Shown piece by piece: positions 25,133 to 34,754 of a stretch of DNA of 64,000 nt. The DNA comes from Bacillota bacterium. GTDB taxonomy: Bacteria > Bacillota > Clostridia > Acetivibrionales > DSM-1351. The stretch covers positions 1-64,000 of the forward strand of contig JAEYHZ010000008.1 of NCBI GenBank assembly GCA_023409265.1, given 5' to 3'. Numbering within the stretch: the stretch's first letter is position 1; every line of letters begins with the position of its first letter. The notes under the pieces were generated by a model. It was not told where the DNA came from and did not search any database. It saw only the letters and a program-made list of their open reading frames with translations. Position numbers and translations under genes: made by a program.

Positions 25133-27442
25133 TTACATGTGCTTTACTCTATCTCTTACCTCAGCCTGCTTGGCGTCGTTAAAACGCTCCAGAGTTCCAA
25201 CCAGATACCCCGTAATACGTCTGATCCTTTCAAAGCTTCTGTCACCTTCATCTCTGCCGCAGCTTGGGCAGGTATCTCCTATAACGCCGGTATAGCCACA
25301 AACCGGATCTCGGTCAACAGGATGGTTAATAGAACCATAACCTATTCCCGATTCCTTCATTGCTCTTATAATTTTCTCAAATGCATCCAGATTGTTTAGT
25401 GGATCTCCGTCAACCTCAACGTATGTAATGTGTCCTGCATTAGTCATTTCATGATAAGGTGCCTCAACCCTGATCTTGTCTATGGCGTTTATCTTATGAT
25501 ATACAGGCACATGGAAGCTGTTTGTGTAATATTCCTTATCAGTTACTCCTTCGATAACACCGAAGAGTTTTTTATCGTATTTTATAAACCTGCCGCAGGT
25601 TCCCTCAGCCGGAGTTGCAATCAAACTAAAGTTCATACTGTATTTCTGGCTGGCTTCATCCATTCTTTTTCTCATATAGCCTATGATTTCCAATCCAAGG
25701 TTCTGAGACTGTTCAGATTCTCCATGATGCTTTCCTGTCAGGGCTTTCAAGCATTCAGCCAAACCGATGAAACCAATGGTGAGAGTTCCATGCTTTAAAA
25801 CTTCACCAACCTCGTCCTCCCAGCCCAGTTTATCAGAATCCATCCATACACCTTGTCCCATAAGGAACGGGAAGTTCTTGACCTTCTTTTCAGCCTGTAT
25901 GGAGAACCTTTCTAAAAGCTGATCTATAACGAGATCTATTTTTTTGTCCAGCTCGTCAAAGAATATGTTGAGGTTTTTATTGCTTCTCATTGCAATTCTG
26001 GGGAGATTTACAGTTGTAAAGCTCAGGTTGCCGCGTCCGAATATAGTCTCCCTGGAGGGATCATATGTATTCCCTACAACTCTTGTTCTGCAGCCCATAT
26101 AGGCTATTTCGGTATCAGGATTGCCTTCCTTGTAATATTTAAGGTTAAACGGCGCATCTATAAATGAGAAATTGGGGAAAAGTCTTTTAGCACTTACACG
26201 GCAGGCCAACTTAAAGAGATCGTAGTTGGTATCACCCTTTTTGTAGTTTATGCCGTCCTTAACCTTGAAAATATGTATGGGGAATATTGGTGTTTCACCA
26301 TTTCCCAAACCTGCCTCGGTGGCCAGAAGAAGATTTTTAATGACCATCCTTCCTTCCGGAGAAGTATCGGTGCCGTAGTTAATGGAGCTGAACGGTGTCT
26401 GGGCACCGGCACGGCTATGCATTGTATTAAGGTTATGTACAAAAGCCTCCATTGCCTGGAAGGTTATCCTATCGGTTTCGGATTCAGTCTTTTTGACAGC
26501 AAATGCCTGGGCTTTATCCAGAACTGCCTCGTCGGCAACATATTCCAGCATATATTTTTTCTCAGCTTTTATATATGCCTCCATCCTGTTCAGTAAGGGT
26601 CTCAGATTGTGCTCATTAGCCAGAACCTGGCTGATCTTGTTAATCTCAGCTTCCAAGTCCCTGTCCAAAAGCAGCTCAAGTGATTTCCTGAGATTTTGCT
26701 TATAACCCCTTTCAAAGGTTTTTGCAACCCCCAACGCCATACCGTAATCAAAATTAGGTATACTCTGTCCACCGTGCTGATCATTCTGATTAGACTGAAT
26801 TGCAATACATGCAAGGGCAGAATAGCTGTTAATATCGTTAGGTTCTCTTAGATATCCGTGACCTGTGCAAAAACCACCTTTAAACAGCTTTTGAATATCA
26901 ATCTGACAGCAGGTTGTTGTAAGTGTCAGAAAATCCAGATCGTGAATATGTATGTCCCCTTCATTATGGGCCTTTGCATGTTCAGGTTTTAGAACGTACA
27001 TTTCATAGAATTGTTTTGCACCCTCAGAGCCATACTTCAGCATGGTTCCCATGGCTGTGTCACTGTCTATGTTTGCATTTTCCCGTTTTAAATCGTTATC
27101 TTTGGCATCTTTAAATGTTAATTCCTCATATACCTTCATCAGTCGAGTGTTCATCTCACGGACTTTTGTTCTCTCTGCCCTGTACAATATAAATTCCTTG
27201 GCAGTCCTTGCATGACCGGTTTCAATTAATACTTTTTCAACAGCATCCTGGATTTCTTCAACATCAGGTACTCTTTTATCCATTGCCTCCTCTATGTAAG
27301 CTACAACCCTTTCAGCCAAATCCATTGCAGTTTTATAATCCTTTCCACCTGTTGCACTTGCCGCCTTAAAAACAGCACTGGCTATCTTTTCGATGTTAAA
27401 AGGCACTTCTCTTCCGTCACGCTTTCTGATTTTGGTAATCAT
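25133..27442 (-). CDS. nrdD: Anaerobic ribonucleoside-triphosphate reductase NrdD
   Basis: The 769-residue class III enzyme reduces ribonucleotides to deoxyribonucleotides without oxygen. The N-terminal ATP-cone (KIRKRDGREVPFNIEKI) senses ATP/dATP. The C-terminus has a CxxC zinc site (VCGYTG and CPSCGRDEG) and the glycyl radical motif RRITGYLVGT. It is full length. Two NrdR boxes precede it. The presence of this enzyme fits an anaerobe. NrdG lies downstream. Confidence 0.96.
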   Translation of the reverse strand: MITKIRKRDGREVPFNIEKIASAVFKAASATGGKDYKTAMDLAERVVAYIEEAMDKRVPDVEEIQDAVEKVLIETGHARTAKEFILYRAERTKVREMNTRLMKVYEELTFKDAKDNDLKRENANIDSDTAMGTMLKYGSEGAKQFYEMYVLKPEHAKAHNEGDIHIHDLDFLTLTTTCCQIDIQKLFKGGFCTGHGYLREPNDINSYSALACIAIQSNQNDQHGGQSIPNFDYGMALGVAKTFERGYKQNLRKSLELLLDRDLEAEINKISQVLANEHNLRPLLNRMEAYIKAEKKYMLEYVADEAVLDKAQAFAVKKTESETDRITFQAMEAFVHNLNTMHSRAGAQTPFSSINYGTDTSPEGRMVIKNLLLATEAGLGNGETPIFPIHIFKVKDGINYKKGDTNYDLFKLACRVSAKRLFPNFSFIDAPFNLKYYKEGNPDTEIAYMGCRTRVVGNTYDPSRETIFGRGNLSFTTVNLPRIAMRSNKNLNIFFDELDKKIDLVIDQLLERFSIQAEKKVKNFPFLMGQGVWMDSDKLGWEDEVGEVLKHGTLTIGFIGLAECLKALTGKHHGESEQSQNLGLEIIGYMRKRMDEASQKYSMNFSLIATPAEGTCGRFIKYDKKLFGVIEGVTDKEYYTNSFHVPVYHKINAIDKIRVEAPYHEMTNAGHITYVEVDGDPLNNLDAFEKIIRAMKESGIGYGSINHPVDRDPVCGYTGVIGDTCPSCGRDEGDRSFERIRRITGYLVGTLERFNDAKQAEVRDRVKHM

Positions 27443-27680
27443 TTGTAAATTGCCACCCCTCTAAAAATTTTACACCAGCATTTCATAAAAACAGCACAAT
27501 AAATATGAGCAATAATTTATTGCTCAACAAAGACACGTTTAGTCCTTCTCCATATTTAATTTGAACTAAAACGTTTTTGAAAATAGGCATTTTCCTTGTA
27601 TATAAATTTAATTTATCTCTGAAATTAACACGATTTGCTGATTTATGTAGTATTTTGTAAAATAAAAATTCCAATTTTCC

Positions 27681-27726
27681 ATGCCATATATTGTGTAATA
27701 ATACTATCATTATCAATATATAGTGT
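27681..27726 (-). promoter_or_regulatory. Pair of NrdR boxes upstream of nrdD
   Basis: ATGCCATATATTGTGT (27681-27696) and TATCAATATATAGTGT (27711-27726) both fit the NrdR consensus acaCwATATwgtgt when read on the minus strand (ACACAATATATGGC, ACACTATATATTGA). They are 30 bp apart start to start, close to three helical turns as usual for NrdR. The 451-bp gap from 27443 to 27893 is otherwise AT-rich and contains only non-coding reading frames. Confidence 0.82.
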
Positions 27727-27893
27727 CAAGACGAAATTAAATGTGTATTATTTGTTTTATCCCATTTTTTCTTTATAATATTTACTTTTTTGCCAATTCT
27801 CTATTTTTTGAGAAATATTATATCGAATATTATGATAATAAGTACTAATAATATATATGAAATACTATTTCCTAAACAAAAGGAGTGATATTG

Positions 27894-28067
27894 ATGCATC
27901 TATTTAAATCACACAATAATCATAATATTGAGTGTAGTATTTACAGTTGTGCAAATCATAGCAGAAATGACGGCTACTGTGCATTGAAACAAATAAAAGT
28001 AGGAACGCATGAAGCAAATCCTACAGAAGTTGAATGTACAGACTGTCAGTCCTTCGAAAGGAAATAG
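27894..28067 (+). CDS. DUF1540 domain-containing small cysteine-rich protein
   Basis: The 57-residue protein carries one DUF1540 domain: C-x4-C-x8-C pattern in IECSIYSCANHSRNDGYCAL, then ECTDCQSF. These small, likely metal-binding proteins are common in clostridia and their role is unknown. The ATG at 27894 follows AGGAG by 8 nt. It is on the plus strand with its own terminator. Confidence 0.85.
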   Translation: MHLFKSHNNHNIECSIYSCANHSRNDGYCALKQIKVGTHEANPTEVECTDCQSFERK

Positions 28068-28101
28068 AGCCTGACAGGCAAGCTTAATGCAGCATAATAA
28101 A

Positions 28102-28131
28102 GCCAGGACGGTATTGTCCTGGCATTTTTTT
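28102..28131 (+). terminator. Terminator of the DUF1540 gene
   Basis: GCCAGGAC (28102-28109) pairs with GTCCTGGC (28116-28123) around GGTATT and is followed by seven T residues. Confidence 0.92.
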
Positions 28132-28179
28132 ATTGACGTAAAAAGACATATTTCAAACAAGAGTGGTATCCCACCTTTG

Positions 28180-28401
28180 TTATATATCCATCTGGTTTAA
28201 TAATTTCTTAAGCGAGAGAAGTTCTTCCCAGCTTAGAGTGACGCCCTTCCCCATTTTCTCATGATCAGGAGACCAATCACGTATATCATATTTGGGATCT
28301 CTATCATTCCAGCTTACAAGATTCAATTCTTTAATCCATCCCTTGTTGGACTCGGATAACGTTCCCAAATTCTCTGTAATCTCATATTTTATATCTGCCA
28401 T
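28180..28401 (-). CDS. PC4/YdbC-family ssDNA-binding protein
   Basis: The 73-residue protein matches the YdbC (bacterial PC4-like) family: WIKELNLVSWNDRDPKYDIRDW and KMGKGVTLSWEEL. Relatives form dimers that bind single-stranded DNA or melted promoters. It starts with GGAGG upstream and follows the ROK kinase gene by 24 bp, probably in one transcript. Confidence 0.85.
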   Translation of the reverse strand: MADIKYEITENLGTLSESNKGWIKELNLVSWNDRDPKYDIRDWSPDHEKMGKGVTLSWEELLSLKKLLNQMDI

Positions 28402-28425
28402 ATTTTATAATGCCTCCATGTTAAA

Positions 28426-29406
28426 TTAGATTAAATCAGTTAATTTTTCATCCTTGAAAGCACCAAGCATTGCTGCTCCGACTATAATACCGGCATTGCC
28501 CATTTCAGCCATTTTAAATTCCGGTATATGTAACTCCTTGCAGTATATCTTTTCACGCAGCAAATCGACCAGGGGATATACCAGGCTATTTCCCAGCTTA
28601 CTAATTGGTCCTGCAATTATTACTATTTCCGGCATCAAAATATTTACAATGTTGGCCAATCCTTCAGCAAAGTATAAAACATATTCCTGACATGCTTTTT
28701 TTGCTCTTTCGTCTCCTGCCTTGGCAGCTTCAAATATTGTAAGCTCAGAAATCTGATTATTACAACAGTTGGCTGCTATCTTGGCAAGTATTGAGTCGGG
28801 ATATTCTTCAATTAATTGTTTTGTCTGATTTATCAGTGCAGAGGCTGAAGCATATTGCTCCCAGCAGCCCTTTCTTCCACAGGTACACTGTCTGCCGTTA
28901 TATTCAATAACCATATGTCCGAATTCTGTTCCGCCAAAATTTAAACCGTTATAAATACAACCTTCCAGTATAATTCCCCCGCCTATACCCACGCCAACTT
29001 TAATGGTTATGGAATTGCTTGTACCATACGCAGCACCTAAAAGGTACTCGGCAATGGCAACACAGTTTGCGTCATTTTCAACATATACCGGTACATTGAA
29101 GTATTTTTGTATCTCAGCTCTGACTTTGGCATTATTAAAATTCATAGTATAATTCTTCAGCACAATTCCATTATGATTGTCAGTTATACCCGGACAGCCC
29201 ACGCCAATATATTTTATGCTTTTGATTTCCAGATCCTCATCGTCCAGTATCTTGGAAACCAACCCGCACATATCCTTGACAATCTCTTCAAAGGCTCTGT
29301 CCTTATTTGTTGGAATAGTATCCCTTCGGATCAATTTACCGTTCTTGTCCAGAATTCCAGCTACTATGTTTTTAACACCCAGTTCAATACCTATACTATA
29401 TTTCAT
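28426..29406 (-). CDS. ROK-family sugar kinase (glucokinase-like)
   Basis: The 326-residue protein has the ASKHA phosphate motif (IGIELGVKNIVAGILDKNG), the sugar site ENDANCVAIAEYLLG, GVGIGGGIILEG and the zinc motif CTCGRKGCWEQYAS with the conserved E/H region EFGHMVIEYNGR. This fits ROK glucokinases that phosphorylate glucose with ATP. There is no N-terminal helix-turn-helix, so it is a kinase and not a NagC-type repressor. Substrate choice within hexoses is not certain. Confidence 0.88.
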   Translation of the reverse strand: MKYSIGIELGVKNIVAGILDKNGKLIRRDTIPTNKDRAFEEIVKDMCGLVSKILDDEDLEIKSIKYIGVGCPGITDNHNGIVLKNYTMNFNNAKVRAEIQKYFNVPVYVENDANCVAIAEYLLGAAYGTSNSITIKVGVGIGGGIILEGCIYNGLNFGGTEFGHMVIEYNGRQCTCGRKGCWEQYASASALINQTKQLIEEYPDSILAKIAANCCNNQISELTIFEAAKAGDERAKKACQEYVLYFAEGLANIVNILMPEIVIIAGPISKLGNSLVYPLVDLLREKIYCKELHIPEFKMAEMGNAGIIVGAAMLGAFKDEKLTDLI

Positions 29407-29482
29407 TTTCAGACGCCTCGTTTAAAGTTTTATTGTTTTATATAGCTATATTCATTATATAATAGAATAGAATTTAAATATA

Positions 29483-29527
29483 CCCTCAGGAATTCCAATT
29501 AAATATCTTAAGGAATGACCCTGAGGG
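29483..29527 (-). terminator. Inverted repeat after the APC permease gene
   Basis: CCCTCAGG (29483-29490) with ATTCC pairs with GGAAT and CCTGAGGG (29520-29527). It begins 26 bp after the permease stop codon and leads into AT-rich sequence without a clean U-run. It is a likely but non-canonical terminator. Confidence 0.5.
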
Positions 29528-29553
29528 ATGTCATTTAAATATTTTGCAATTCC

Positions 29554-31422
29554 TTAATCATACTTCGGATTGTTCAAAACAAAATCATCATCTCTTAACT
29601 GTAAAGGCATAACAGATACAACTATATGCTTGTGTTTCAGCAATTCTCTTTCAATGTAATATCTTGTATTGTTATGCAGGATTTTGTGCCACCATTTCTT
29701 TACGGCAAATTGGGGCAGTATTACAGTAATCATATCTCCGTTCTGATAATCGTACTCTGCTGATTCTATGAACTTTAACAGCGGTTCTACAACCTTTCTG
29801 AATGGAGAGTACTTAATTACTATAGGAATGTCGGTATGCAGAGCTTCAAATTTTTCCTTAATCTTCTTTGCTCCATCTTCATCAATTGCAACACTGAAGG
29901 CTACTACATTCTCAGAAATGGTTCTGGCATATCTGAGAGCTCTTAAACTGGATCTGTTAATGCTTTCAATAGGCACTATAACTCTGTTTGTATAGACTGC
30001 CTTATTTATATCAAATGCGGCTATTTCCTCAGGTTTTAACCTTAATTGCCTCATAACTGCATTGTAATGCTTTTTAATTTTAAATATAAGCAATATCAAT
30101 ATTGGAATTAATATTACAACAAGCCAGGCACCTTCATGGAATTTTGTAAAGGCTATGATAACTACTACAACAGCAGTTACAATTGCACCGAAACCATTTA
30201 TAGTTGCCTTTAGCTTCCAACCTTTTTCCTTTGTCCTTCTCCATTTAACAAACATACCTGTCTGTGCCAGGGTAAAGGAAATAAATACGCCGATGGCATA
30301 CAGGCCAAGCAAGGATGTAACCTTTGCCTTAAATACAATCATCAATAGGGTCGCTATTATGGACAACATTATTATACCGTTGTCATAGCTGAGTCTGTCT
30401 CCTCTCATGCTAAGCTGACGCGGAGCATAACCTTCCTTTGCCATTAGGGATATGAGCATTGGAAAGCCGGAGTAGGCAGTATTTGCAGCCATAACGAGGA
30501 TAATAAAGGTTGTTGCAGTAATATAATAAAACATTAAGTTATGTCCAAAGATTTCTTCGGCTATCAAAATAAGCATGGCATTTCCCTGGGGGTTAACCTG
30601 GTACATATTTGCCAATACTGAGCTACCGCCAAAGAGAACAAGTATTATCATTGCCAGAAGAAACAATACTCTTTTTGCATACTTTGTACTTGGTTCCTTG
30701 AAGTTTGGAACAGCATTACTTACAGCTTCTACACCTGTAAGAGCTGTACAACCATTTGAGAAAGCTCTTAAAATTAATATTATACCAATTGGTTCAACCA
30801 CCGACGGCATATTTTCAGGCGCCGGCGGAACATATCCTGCCTTAACTTTCGCAATTCCATAGACAATCATTATGAAAATACCAAATATGAACAAATATGA
30901 AGGTATTCCAAATATTCTTGAGGATTCTCTTATGCCTCTTAAGTTTCCTATCATAAGAAGCACTACCAGAATACAGGCTATTAATACAGAAAATGGCCTA
31001 AAAGCCGGAAATGCCGTAGTAAACTGTTCAACACCCGATGATATACTTACAGCTACCGTAAGTATATAGTCTACCGCCAGCGCAGCACCTGCAGTAACAC
31101 CAGCATGTATACCGAGATTCTCTTTGGCAACCACATAAGCACCGCCGCCGTTGGGATAACTGTCTATAACCTGCCTGTAGGACAGCATCAGCAGCATGAG
31201 GAGGCATATAATTGCTATTGAAATAAATGATAACTGTTTATAAGCACCGAAACCGATAACAGGTATCAATACCATCAAAACTTCCTGTCCCGCATATGCA
31301 ACTGATGAGATGGCATCACTGGCCAGTATGGGAAGTCCCCATAACACTCCCATTCTCTGCTCGTTAAGAGCTTCATTTTTCAGCGGCTTACCAACTAGAA
31401 CTCTTCTTAGTCTCTTAAACAT
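29554..31422 (-). CDS. APC-superfamily permease, KimA-like potassium or amino acid transporter
   Basis: The protein of about 622 residues has roughly twelve membrane segments followed by a C-terminal cytosolic domain of about 170 residues (from RVIVPIESINRSSLRALRYA), an arrangement known from KimA (YdaO) of B. subtilis, a high-affinity K+ importer. The N-terminus (LASDAISSVAYAGQEVL) fits that group. The ATG at 31422 is chosen because TGGAG lies 6 nt before it. I see no c-di-AMP riboswitch in the 360-bp upstream gap (31423-31794), which is AT-rich and holds only the terminator of the next gene. Confidence 0.82.
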   Translation of the reverse strand: MFKRLRRVLVGKPLKNEALNEQRMGVLWGLPILASDAISSVAYAGQEVLMVLIPVIGFGAYKQLSFISIAIICLLMLLMLSYRQVIDSYPNGGGAYVVAKENLGIHAGVTAGAALAVDYILTVAVSISSGVEQFTTAFPAFRPFSVLIACILVVLLMIGNLRGIRESSRIFGIPSYLFIFGIFIMIVYGIAKVKAGYVPPAPENMPSVVEPIGIILILRAFSNGCTALTGVEAVSNAVPNFKEPSTKYAKRVLFLLAMIILVLFGGSSVLANMYQVNPQGNAMLILIAEEIFGHNLMFYYITATTFIILVMAANTAYSGFPMLISLMAKEGYAPRQLSMRGDRLSYDNGIIMLSIIATLLMIVFKAKVTSLLGLYAIGVFISFTLAQTGMFVKWRRTKEKGWKLKATINGFGAIVTAVVVVIIAFTKFHEGAWLVVILIPILILLIFKIKKHYNAVMRQLRLKPEEIAAFDINKAVYTNRVIVPIESINRSSLRALRYARTISENVVAFSVAIDEDGAKKIKEKFEALHTDIPIVIKYSPFRKVVEPLLKFIESAEYDYQNGDMITVILPQFAVKKWWHKILHNNTRYYIERELLKHKHIVVSVMPLQLRDDDFVLNNPKYD

Positions 31423-31723
31423 AGATAACTCCACCCATTTACTAATTATAGTAAATATATTCTGACCCTTTCATTTGTAGTGTAAAATATTTAAATAAAT
31501 TATTAGGGATATAATGGCAATACTCTAAAAATAACTATTGTATTCTATTCCTTTTTAATTTAATTTACAATATTAAACTTCAATATATTTTTTATATTTC
31601 ATAAGATAGTATTATATACATTTTTAATAATTAAGCAACAAATTTTTCATAATTTTGTCACAATTTTATAGTAATGAATACATTAATTTTATTATATGGA
31701 TTAGATTTGTTTTTATTAGTTAT

Positions 31724-31759
31724 AAAAAATGGATAGATTCACTTTTGAACCTATCCATT
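31724..31759 (-). terminator. Terminator of the UPF0182 gene
   Basis: ATGGATAG pairs with CTATCCAT, with inner TTCA/TGAA pairing, and the minus strand continues into TTTTTTATAAC. It lies 36 bp after the stop codon of the UPF0182 gene. Confidence 0.85.
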
Positions 31760-31794
31760 ACCTTTTAATTACTATCATATTATTTTTTGAAATA

Positions 31795-34647
31795 TTATTT
31801 TCTCAAGCTGTTTATCAGGTCGCTTATTTCCTTGGATTGCTTCATTAAATCGTCTAGCTTCTTTTGTAGTTCATCAAGCTTGGCCTGATCAATCTGCTGT
31901 TTATTTTCTCCTGTGCCTGTATCCTTTGGAGTTTGTTCAGCCGGTGCCTTGCCTTCGCCATTCTGATTCTGTCCCTTTTGATCTACGGTTGGCAATTTAT
32001 TATTGTTCAGGTTCAAATCCCCAGCGAAAAGATTATTGAGCGCATCCTCCAGATTGTTTCCAATACCATGCTTGAAATCTGCACCTTCCTGATATCCAAC
32101 CACCACCTTCTTAACCTGCGGTATTGAAGATTCACTATTGGACTGAATATAGATAGGTTCAACATATAGCACACTGTTTTCTATTGGTATAACCAGCAGA
32201 CTTCCCTTAAATACATTGGATTTACCCTGTCCCCATAAGGTATTATATTCAGAGATTTCACTTATTTGGTTTATATTAACCTCAACCTGGTCAGGCCCCA
32301 ATATATTTGTGTTCTTGGGGAAATTGAAAAGTATCATTTCTCCATAATTGTCTTTCGAGTTCCGGACTGCCAGCCACGATATCATGTTATGCTTGCCGGC
32401 TGAAGGAGTAAACGGTCTCATTAAAATGAGCTCTTCGGTTTTACCCAAATCTCCGGGTAGCTTTATCATATTGTAATAGGCATCAATATCCCTTACTTTG
32501 TCGGGGCTGCTCTCATCAGGATATTTCGCAATATTCCATGCATCCTGGTTTGTATAGAAATTTGATATGTTTTCATCATGTTCATTTGGATCCAGATGGT
32601 ATTTCTTTAAAATCTCTGTCTGAATCTTGAACAGGGTTTCGGGATATCTGGTATGTGAGGCTATGTCCGCCGGTAATGGCTCCTTTGAAAAAACATCCGG
32701 GTAGACCTTCTTGTATGCCTGAATTATAGGATCTTCATTATCTATAATATAATACTTTACAACTCCGTTATAAGCATCTACCGTAATTTTTACGGAATTC
32801 CTTATATAGTTGATACCGTTCAGAGCCCTGAGATCAGGTTCATTACTTTGAGTATAGAAGTCCTGGGCATAGGGGTATTTGTTTGATACGGTATAAGCAT
32901 CCAATACCCATTGCAGCCTGCCATCGGAGGTTATAGTCATAGCCGGGTCTGAATCCACCTTCAGGAACGGAACTCCCTTTTGGGCTCTTTCAACAACATT
33001 CCTGTTCAAAAGTATCTGAGAGTCTGAATTGATATTACTGGAAACCAATATATTGGCATCCATGTATTTTATTGCAAACAACGCCCTGTTTAAAAGGTTT
33101 AGTTTAATCTTCTCGGCGTTTTTTGCATCAAAGTAGTTGAAAGTAGTTCCGTCATAGTCTATTTCAGGCTCTTTTCCTGAGTCCTTCGGATTTACAATAA
33201 TAAAGTTATTGGTAAGCTCTCCATAGTATATTCTGGGCTCGGTTATGTTCAAGCTTTTTTTATCGACAGTATCCATTTTTAACCCGCTCAATAAAAATTC
33301 AACCTGCCCCTGAGCAGTGACCTTATTTATGGGGTTGACAACAACTCCGTATCCATGAGTATATTTAAACGTCCTGTTTACAAAGTTTTGATTTTGAAGA
33401 TTTGCAGTATTGATTTCTCTTGCTGATATTAAAACAGGTATTTCCTTGTCATTGACAGTGTAGTTTAGAATATCTCCGGTAGAAAAAGTATAAAAATTTG
33501 TATTGCTTTGTAGTTGTCTGTTGCTGTTCAGAGTTGGAGCATAGTCAACAACTCTTATGTTGTCAATGGTATTCCTGTTATTTTTTATTGTCTCGGGAGT
33601 CAAATCCTTTATTGATGCAAAATCGTATGTCTTTATTTTATCGAGACTATATGCGGCACGTGTCTCAAGCATATTGTATTTTACAAAGTTTTTTTCGTAC
33701 TCAAATTCATTTGGTTTGACAAATACAGTCTGGACAATTCCTGACAGAACTGTTACCAGGATAAATAATACGGGATAAACTGCTATTGTAACAGCTGCTT
33801 TTTTAAGCTTGCCTTTCCACATAAAAAGAAAGGAAATTATAACTATGGCCAAAACAATTAAAGGAGCAATTGTATAAAATTTAATCCATATATTGGTATT
33901 AGAAAAGCCTGCACCACTCACACCAATCTGAGTAAAGTTCGAATACAGCAGCTCCTCTCTCTGGAACTTGTAAGAAATGGTTTTTAAAACAAAGAATATT
34001 GCCACATTAATAAGGTTATGCCTGAGAATGAACTTGTCTTTCAGCTCTTTCAAATTAAAGCTATTATTTAGAGCTGTAAGTAAAACTAAAACATAATATA
34101 TTGCCGAATAGATCACTACAAACAGCCAGAGGTTTGATATAAAGTCCAGCAGTGACATGTAAAAGGGCCTTTGAAACATATAGTAGCCGATATCCTGTCC
34201 GAACTGGGGATCAACTCTTCCGAAACCGACTGAGTTAAGAAATAATAATGCCTTATTATAAAAGTACTCTTTTGTAAAAAATGCACCTATTATTCCCACT
34301 GCCAATGCAATAGGTGTATTGTAAAGTTTTCTGGCCTCGAGATTATTGGTTTTAAAATACTTTCTCAGATTCTTAATTATCACTATGTTTGTTATATAGA
34401 TAAAAAGGCTGACAACAACCAGTGATGCAAAAAAGAACATTATCTTATACAACAGATTAGTTGTAAATACTGTGGAATAGTTTGCATTTGGATTCAGTTC
34501 CTTAAGCTGAATCAGCTCCATATATATGGAACTTCCAATAATTGCTCCAATAACAGCCAATGCCGCTATTATTAGAAATACTACTCTTCCTTTGTAGCTC
34601 TTTTTGTTTTTTTCCTTATAGTAATCATAATTTATTTCGTTTTCCAT
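31795..34647 (-). CDS. UPF0182 family large membrane protein
   Basis: The 950-residue protein has about seven membrane segments in its first 310 residues, a long extracytoplasmic region, and a low-complexity tail (TPKDTGTGENKQQIDQAK) ending in a predicted coiled coil. Length and layout fit UPF0182 proteins (COG1615) of Actinobacteria, Cyanobacteria and clostridia. The function is unknown. Conserved patterns include GYGVVVNPINKVTAQGQ and AIKYMDANILVSSNI. It is flanked by its own terminator and the ftsY gene. Confidence 0.88.
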   Translation of the reverse strand: MENEINYDYYKEKNKKSYKGRVVFLIIAALAVIGAIIGSSIYMELIQLKELNPNANYSTVFTTNLLYKIMFFFASLVVVSLFIYITNIVIIKNLRKYFKTNNLEARKLYNTPIALAVGIIGAFFTKEYFYNKALLFLNSVGFGRVDPQFGQDIGYYMFQRPFYMSLLDFISNLWLFVVIYSAIYYVLVLLTALNNSFNLKELKDKFILRHNLINVAIFFVLKTISYKFQREELLYSNFTQIGVSGAGFSNTNIWIKFYTIAPLIVLAIVIISFLFMWKGKLKKAAVTIAVYPVLFILVTVLSGIVQTVFVKPNEFEYEKNFVKYNMLETRAAYSLDKIKTYDFASIKDLTPETIKNNRNTIDNIRVVDYAPTLNSNRQLQSNTNFYTFSTGDILNYTVNDKEIPVLISAREINTANLQNQNFVNRTFKYTHGYGVVVNPINKVTAQGQVEFLLSGLKMDTVDKKSLNITEPRIYYGELTNNFIIVNPKDSGKEPEIDYDGTTFNYFDAKNAEKIKLNLLNRALFAIKYMDANILVSSNINSDSQILLNRNVVERAQKGVPFLKVDSDPAMTITSDGRLQWVLDAYTVSNKYPYAQDFYTQSNEPDLRALNGINYIRNSVKITVDAYNGVVKYYIIDNEDPIIQAYKKVYPDVFSKEPLPADIASHTRYPETLFKIQTEILKKYHLDPNEHDENISNFYTNQDAWNIAKYPDESSPDKVRDIDAYYNMIKLPGDLGKTEELILMRPFTPSAGKHNMISWLAVRNSKDNYGEMILFNFPKNTNILGPDQVEVNINQISEISEYNTLWGQGKSNVFKGSLLVIPIENSVLYVEPIYIQSNSESSIPQVKKVVVGYQEGADFKHGIGNNLEDALNNLFAGDLNLNNNKLPTVDQKGQNQNGEGKAPAEQTPKDTGTGENKQQIDQAKLDELQKKLDDLMKQSKEISDLINSLRK

Positions 34648-34754
34648 GTTTAACCTCCATGTACCATAAGTACAAATTCACTAACGGATTTATACCAATT
34701 GAATGACTTTGTAACTCTAACTTTACCAGTTTGCCTTATCTATAGATCTTCATA

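Noticed and set aside
27483..27716. 77-codon frame upstream of nrdD
   Set aside because: It covers the NrdR boxes, has biased AT-rich composition and no protein-like features.
31423..31728. c-di-AMP (ydaO) riboswitch upstream of the KimA-like permease
   Set aside because: The region is almost pure AT and lacks the conserved GC-rich pairs and loops of that riboswitch.
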